DNA of 36,732 nt, from contig FLMG01004217.1 in assembly GCA_900088475.1 (NCBI GenBank), positions 8,903 to 45,634 of the forward strand, given 5' to 3'. Below, piece by piece: positions 31,725 to 36,732 of this stretch; the first letter of the stretch is position 1; every line of letters starts with the position of its first letter. A program made the translations under genes and the position numbers. This DNA is from Hyphochytrium catenoides (lineage: Eukaryota; Sar; Hyphochytriomycetes; Hyphochytriales; Hyphochytriaceae). A model generated the notes under the pieces. That model had not been told where the DNA came from, ran no database searches, and worked only from the letters and a program-made list of their open reading frames with translations.

Positions 31725-33159
31725 CTAGGTAGAAGATGATGCCCTCTGGCTTGGTTTGTCACATCACCACAAAGCGGAAAGAGATCTGTCTTTTTTTATT
31801 AGCGTTATTATTACTGCGCAAACCGCTTCTAGGCCGACCTCTTCAGCGTTTTTACCTCTCTCTCTCGTTCTCTCATTTCCTCTTCTCCGCCTATGTCCCC
31901 CTCTCTCTTTCTTTTCTGTTGAACGTATTCTTAGGGCGAGGAAAAATCAGCAACAACAACCTACGACAAAAAGGAGTCAGACTTGTTGTTGTTAGATTGC
32001 TTCCGGATGATGTTTGCTGCCTGAAGCAAGAGGCGACGAGACCACCTTCTTCTCCTATCTCAACAATCAACATCATAGTTCTACAGAAAAAAACGCGCTG
32101 GTGGTCGAGATTCTGTCGTCAACCCTCAGTCTTCCACCAGACCCCGAGCGAGGGAGCCACCATCACTAGTGTACATCAGGACGACAGACAACAGCGACGA
32201 CAGTCGTTGGTAAAGGTCCGTGCTAATACGAGGAAGGAACGATAATACTAAGGGGGCTGACGAAGGGGAGCGAAAGAAGCAAAAAATGGGAGGTGATGAG
32301 AAAAGGAGGAGAAAGACCTGCTGGCTGACTGGCTGGAGTGTGCGCGGTAGGATGAGGAGCGAGAAGGAAGGGGCAAAGAAGGGAATGTAATGCAAAGAAG
32401 GAGCGTAGTAGTAGAAGGGTTAGGGTTAGCCTTTGTCTGATGAAGAGCAAAGAAGAGGCGCAATAAAAAAGAAAGAGCTGGACGACAGAGAAGAGCCCAC
32501 AAGGCCACCCATGAAGAGGACAACGACTATGCTCCTGCTCGGCAAATTTGAGTAGCTGAGTTCATCATCTCTCTCACTTTCCGACGAGAGAGAAGAAGAA
32601 GAGCGGGGGAAGAAGAAGCCACGAAAAAGAAGAAGAGTAGTCGACAAAGCCAACAACAACAAACAACTTTGAACATTACTAGGAAGCTGCTTCATAGACT
32701 GGAGGAGGAAGAAAAGAGGAAAGAAGATCAACTCATACTCGCTAGTGGCAGCAAAGAAGAGTGATAGGCAGCCGGTTAAGGAAGGCAGTCTTAAAGTCGA
32801 TTTGTCACACCTAAGTCCCTTTTGAGCAGCAAGAATAGTACCATTCTGGTGGTAGAGAGCTTGACGACGGGAGAAAAGGTCTCCTAATGGTCTACGCACC
32901 CCTTCCACTTGCTGGGTGGGTGATACCCCGCACAAAGAAGAGTCTAGCTTTGTGTCTGTTGACATGACCATCCTTGTCGCCCTACCCTACGAACTACGAA
33001 GCCTACGTTTGGCACTATTCTCGGACTGCATTCTTTCCGAGGTGGGAGAGGGTTTATTGTGTCTTTGTCTTCTAGTAGAGTAGTTTGCCGCCGTCCTCCT
33101 CCTAGCGTGGGATCGTCAGGTGTGTAAAACCCCTTCAATGGACCTATCCACAACAGCTA
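31725..33159. other. Spacer or 5' region of the minus gene; no model
   Basis: Missing upstream exons of the preceding minus gene probably lie here, but none could be fixed. From about 32240 to 32760 the + strand is strongly purine-rich (GAAGAAGA and GGAGGA runs), so the long minus frames there (Ser/Phe/Leu-rich) are composition artefacts. A TTAGGG-like tandem sits at 32416-32430. Confidence 0.4.
32416..32430. repeat. Short interstitial telomere-like repeat
   Basis: AGGGTTAGGGTTAGC gives two full TTAGGG-type units. Telomere-like motifs inside chromosomes can mark healed breaks, but two units may also be chance. Confidence 0.5.
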
Positions 33160-34581
33160 CTAGAGCGGATGGCCGTAGTGGAAATCTCTCCAGAGCGCCG
33201 AAGCCGCACTCTTCTCTCTCCGTTGTGTCTTCTTTGAATGATGGTAATAGAACCGTGCTAGCGTCGCATCAACGTCAAGACCAGATATTTTGCTTGCAAC
33301 ATTCTGGACAGGTTGTGTTGGTGGAAAGTTAAGCCCCTGCGTCATAATACCAGCCACAAGCCCCGTTTCCGATTCAATGATAGGCCCGCCGCTGCTCCCT
33401 CCCTCGGCGTCACAGGAATGAACGAAGGTCGTTGATCTGATGGGAACGATCGAATGTTGTCCTTCCGGTAGAATGGTGCAGCGCACAACCCACTCCATGC
33501 TCCGGCCGGAGGGGTAACCGAGGTACCTTAGTGTACTTCGTATAGGGTCGACTCCGGTAATGACAGAGAGTCTAGCAGGAGGGGGTTTGTCCACCACGAG
33601 GATAGCATAGTCTGTGCCGTCAGAGTAAATCGATCTTAAGATTCGAATACATTTACTCGACGTCCTCGAGGGTGGTTTTCCGTCGCCCGATATATGAATG
33701 CCCCATTCAATATGCAACCTGGGGCACTCCTCGTTCCAGTCGTCACGGGTGGCCATACTTTGCTCAAGATACAGGCAGTGCGCAGCAGTAAGAACAATTC
33801 CATGGCCCAAATGTGAAGCCGTGCAAACCTTGGAGTTTAGATTGGAGATTAGACGAAGCTGTCCGATAGCGGGGACCAGCTGTTGGAGTTTCTTCGGTAG
33901 GGTCTTTATATTCCATACAGGTCTCAACATGTTGTCGTGGCACTTCACATTGAATGACTTAATAATATTTCTCCGGTTCATCACAACGTTGTGAAGACCT
34001 CTGTCATATCGGATAGGACCATTTCCTCGGGTGGATTGGAAATCAGGGAGGAGATAAGCATTCAGCGTGCAGCCATGCGCCACCGCAATCACCGAGATCC
34101 TATTCTTTGTTGCAGCGTTGGGCCACTGCTTTACTCTTGCAAATCGGTGAAAAGGAACGCAGGTTCGCCGTGTCTGATGAAGGTCGTTGATAAACACACA
34201 AGCGGAGTATCCCTTGTCTCGCAGATAATTGATCATTGCTTCCTCCCGAGATAGGAGCTTTCTTCTGATCATACCTGCAGATGACGACGTGCCGTTTCCC
34301 TTGCTTTTGGTGGCGCGAAGAGAAGGTCGCTCTCCATTTCTTTGACCGTTATGGAAAACGGATACCAGAATTCTCGAGTCATTCCTAGTGGCATTGCTGA
34401 ACCCATCCAACAACGGACTACCACCATCGCTTGCAAAAACCTTTAGCATAAAGCTGTTGTTGCTTGAGAGGAGCGCCACCAGCAGGATGACCACCCTAAG
34501 GAAAAGACTGACCATGGGCGGCAATGCGATAAACTCGTGCTTCCTCCTAGAAACTCTTTCGATAGGTGCTTCTTTCAGCAT
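33160..34581 (-). CDS. Secreted trypsin-like (S1 family) serine protease, intronless
   Basis: A single frame ending at 33160. From ATG 34581 it has 473 residues; an alternative ATG at 34515 gives 451 residues and places the hydrophobic MVSLFLRVVILLVALLSS at the very start as a signal peptide, which I find more natural. Residue numbers here are from 34581. The N-terminal ~230 residues are basic, Cys-containing and unassigned, perhaps a pro-region. The protease domain follows at about 235-440: His268 in LTAAHC with a partner Cys for the usual disulfide, Asp324 in GTDYAILVVD, and Ser397 in AEGGSSGGPI. The pattern resembles glutamyl-endopeptidase or V8-like S1 members, but specificity is not predicted. 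All three catalytic residues are present, so it is probably active. Unlike the lipase and LCCL genes it has no intron. Confidence 0.87.
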   Translation of the reverse strand: MLKEAPIERVSRRKHEFIALPPMVSLFLRVVILLVALLSSNNSFMLKVFASDGGSPLLDGFSNATRNDSRILVSVFHNGQRNGERPSLRATKSKGNGTSSSAGMIRRKLLSREEAMINYLRDKGYSACVFINDLHQTRRTCVPFHRFARVKQWPNAATKNRISVIAVAHGCTLNAYLLPDFQSTRGNGPIRYDRGLHNVVMNRRNIIKSFNVKCHDNMLRPVWNIKTLPKKLQQLVPAIGQLRLISNLNSKVCTASHLGHGIVLTAAHCLYLEQSMATRDDWNEECPRLHIEWGIHISGDGKPPSRTSSKCIRILRSIYSDGTDYAILVVDKPPPARLSVITGVDPIRSTLRYLGYPSGRSMEWVVRCTILPEGQHSIVPIRSTTFVHSCDAEGGSSGGPIIESETGLVAGIMTQGLNFPPTQPVQNVASKISGLDVDATLARFYYHHSKKTQRREKSAASALWRDFHYGHPL

Positions 34582-34988
34582 GTCCTTTGCGGCACCAGCA
34601 AGATAGCGACACTCCTGCTGCGTCTCCACGTCCTGTGCTTCCGAGCTCTTTTGGCGTTATCACGGATGCTATCCTTTGTTCATGTAGTAGAGAAGACAAC
34701 AACTCCCGTACCGAACACCTCAATAGCTGAAAGAGAAGCGGCGCCCAAAGAGGATTGAGTTGTGATCCAATATCGGGGCTGTGACAGAGAGTCAACTTTT
34801 AGCTCCCCTTGCTTGTTCTGAGGAAGTTGCAGTCAGGAGCTCGCTAACGTCCTTCTTCTTGCGCTTCCGGTTGCGGAGCGTTTTAGCGGCGGGTTCCTAA
34901 CTCTTGCTAAGAAGAGCTTCTCTGAGCTTCTTGGTGCTAGCTTCTTGCCTTCGTGGCCTTATTTTGTTGACCATATGTTTAGCTCCCC

Positions 34989-35417
34989 GCAACAGCCGGA
35001 TCACCATCAAGGAGCATTGTCTGTTACCTCTTATGTTATTATTTCTATTTTGATGGGGATTTTGGCGGTGTAGGTAGCCTGTAGAACTACTATGCCCCAA
35101 GAGCGACAGAGCCAGACCATGAATTGGAAGCTACAGCACGGCCCTGCGGAGAAGCAGTAAGAAGAGAGCCTGGTGGCTCATTTTTTGGTGAGCAGGATGA
35201 CAACCGACATAATTCTACGGAGTAATAATAACTAAGAAAGTCCCGAAGAAGCACCAGGTATGATGGTGAGCTTGGCCACAAAGGTACGAAAAGGAGAGTG
35301 GAGCCCGTCGTAACTACTACACGATTGTGAACTAGAACTATACATGGACCCCCAAAACCATGCAATAAAACAGTAGAGCGAACCTTTTTCCCGTGAGTGC
35401 GGTTGAAGGTGCAGGTA
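34989..35417. repeat. Direct repeat copy 1 (429 bp)
   Basis: Runs from GCAACAG to GCAGGTA. It is nearly identical to 35795-36200, with scattered substitutions and several small insertions relative to copy 2 (23 bp net). I see no terminal inverted repeats, no target-site duplication and no TG...CA ends, so neither a DNA transposon nor an LTR is indicated. Confidence 0.93.
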
Positions 35418-35527
35418 GCACTCAACGCGTTTGTGCTACATAAGTGGGAGCAGCAGTAGTTCTCTCATCTAATACATGGATGAAGTGCGTTGGCTGTTTC
35501 AGCTTCTGTTGCGAGCGAAAATAGTGT

Positions 35528-35548
35528 TTAGGGTTAGGTTAGGGTTAG
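35528..35548. repeat. Telomere-like repeat between the duplicated copies
   Basis: TTAGGGTTAGGTTAGGGTTAG: two TTAGGG units, one TTAGG variant and a partial fourth unit. It sits in the spacer between the two direct-repeat copies. Confidence 0.7.
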
Positions 35549-35794
35549 AAAGACGACTAAATAATAACAATAAATCTCTTCTTCTTTACTCCTTTTTCTA
35601 GAGTTCCTGGATATTAGTAGTAGCTATCATAATCAGCATCTTTTTCTTAGTAGTACAATAAAGGCGTCATAGCTTTCCTGGTTTCTTTTCTTCTTCCTCG
35701 TGCTTCTTGTTCTCCTTCTTCTTTCTTCATCTCTTCTTCTTCTTTTTTATTAAGTAAAAAAGTAGCTATTAGTCATGATAAAAAAGCACTTCAC

Positions 35795-36200
35795 GCAACA
35801 GGCAGATCACCATCAAAGAGCATTGTCTGTTACATCTTATTATTTCTAATTTGATGGGTATTTTGGCGGTGTAGGTAGCCTGTAGAACTACTATGCCCCA
35901 AGAGCGACTGAGCCAGACCATGAATTGGAAGCTACAGCACGGCCCTGCGGAGAAGCAGTAAGAAGAGAGCCTGGTGGCTCATTCTGATGACAACCGACAT
36001 AATTCTACGGAGTAATAACTAAGAAATTCCCGAAGAAGCACCTGGTATGATGGTGAGCTTGGCCACAAAGGTACGAAAAGGAGAGTGGAGCCCTAACTAC
36101 TACACGATTGTGAACTAGAACTATACATGGACCCCCAAAACCATGCAATAAAACAGTAGAGCGAACCTTTTTCCTGTGAGTGCGGTTGAAGGTGCAGGTA
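35795..36200. repeat. Direct repeat copy 2 (406 bp)
   Basis: Second copy of the element at 34989-35417 in the same orientation, 377 bp downstream. Flanking bases differ from those of copy 1 on both sides, so the edges of the duplicated unit are sharp. Confidence 0.93.
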
Positions 36201-36732
36201 CTTGTCTGCAGAGGGGACTGGTAACGGCTGACTCCGCCCCGGGGGAGGTGCTGGAGTTGTACTTTGTATGATCAGCCTTTGGTACGAGTACTGCGGCCAG
36301 ATGTCAGATTGCTGTCCGAGAGACAAGTCTTTGAGGACGATTTTTGGCATCAAAGCGACACGTCGATGGAAGCTCTCTTGCTGATAATCTATGTCATTTG
36401 CATTCGTGTCTCTCTCTTTTATCTCTCTGTGCCCCTTCTGCTGCTCTTCTTGATTTCCTCTCTCTTTGTCTCTTGCTCATCATTCTTCTGAGTCTCTAAT
36501 ATCCTCGGTTGTCTTATCTGTTTGTGTAGGTCTCTCTGTTCTTTGCTTTATCCACCCTCGTAAGCTGCTACTCTTCTCTCTTCTCCATTTTGCGCTTGTT
36601 GTACCTCTCTCTACTAAAGCTCTCCTCTCTTCCCTTTCCCTCTTTTCGCTCATTTGTATGGCTTTTGTGCTGGTCTCACATGCTTTAGCGCTTTCCAATC
36701 TATCCTCAACAAGGTTCTATCTTTGTACAATC

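Larger units (their letters stand above)
34582..36732. other. Gene-free end of the window with a local duplication
   Basis: No gene is supported. It contains the direct duplication (34989-35417 and 35795-36200), a telomere-like stretch between the copies, and a CT-rich tail from about 36390 to the end. Frames inside the repeat start without ATG and are broken in the second copy. Confidence 0.5.

Noticed and set aside
32426-32971. A 181-codon minus frame.
   Set aside because: Ser/Leu/Phe composition reflects the purine-rich + strand; no domain and no splice logic.
35090-35425. A 111-codon minus frame inside direct repeat copy 1.
   Set aside because: It begins at TTG and the same frame is interrupted in copy 2, so it is not conserved between the copies.
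34989-36200. The direct repeats as LTRs of a small retroelement.
   Set aside because: No TG...CA ends, no target-site duplication, no primer-binding or polypurine site, and the spacer is only 377 bp with a telomere-like tract.

Overview
This is nuclear DNA of a eukaryote. Most genes only become readable after removing short GT..AG introns, and the exon phases close exactly across up to 15 exons. There is no operon layout, no tRNA or rRNA that I can see, and no CRISPR array. Introns and spacers are loaded with CT/GA microsatellites, and two interstitial TTAGGG-like stretches occur. The mix of a fungal-type LCCL membrane protein, an SDP1/TGL-type lipase, SRP19 and a PfpI/DJ-1 protein in an intron-rich, fairly compact genome suggests a unicellular eukaryote. 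A microalga or other protist fits best, but I cannot name the lineage from sequence alone.

Layout. 0.8-5.76 kb (-): a 14-exon gene for a polytopic LCCL-domain membrane protein with a fibronectin-III-like tail. 7.1-7.9 kb (+): an F-box-like intronless gene. 9.0-10.6 kb (+): a six-exon SRP19 gene. 10.6-13.7 kb: spacer with several unassigned coding-like segments. 13.7-15.3 kb (-): a probable multi-exon gene, weakly SNARE-like. 15.4-16.5 kb (+): a secreted, proline-rich, single-pass membrane protein. 17.2-21.35 kb (-): a 15-exon patatin-like lipase with a polytopic N-terminus. 21.5-22.0 kb (+): a small two-exon gene followed directly by a hairpin. 22.8-23.4 kb (+): a basic, probably nuclear protein. 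23.6-24.6 kb (-): a four-exon DJ-1/PfpI protein. 25.2-26.5 kb (+): an unrecognised multi-exon gene. 28.46-28.85 kb (+): remains of a non-LTR reverse transcriptase. 31.27-31.72 kb (-): the tail of another unrecognised gene. 33.16-34.58 kb (-): an intronless trypsin-like serine protease. 34.99-36.2 kb: a direct duplication of about 0.4 kb flanking a telomere-like spacer.

The genes do not form one pathway. Several sit head to head (lipase with the 21.5 kb gene; DJ-1 with the 25.2 kb gene) or tail to tail (22.8 kb gene with DJ-1). Endoplasmic reticulum, membrane and secretory functions recur (SRP19, lipase, LCCL protein, proline-rich surface protein, secreted protease), but this looks like coincidence rather than a system. 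I found no convincing novel multi-gene system. The best leads are unusual protein architectures and unrecognised but phase-consistent genes.
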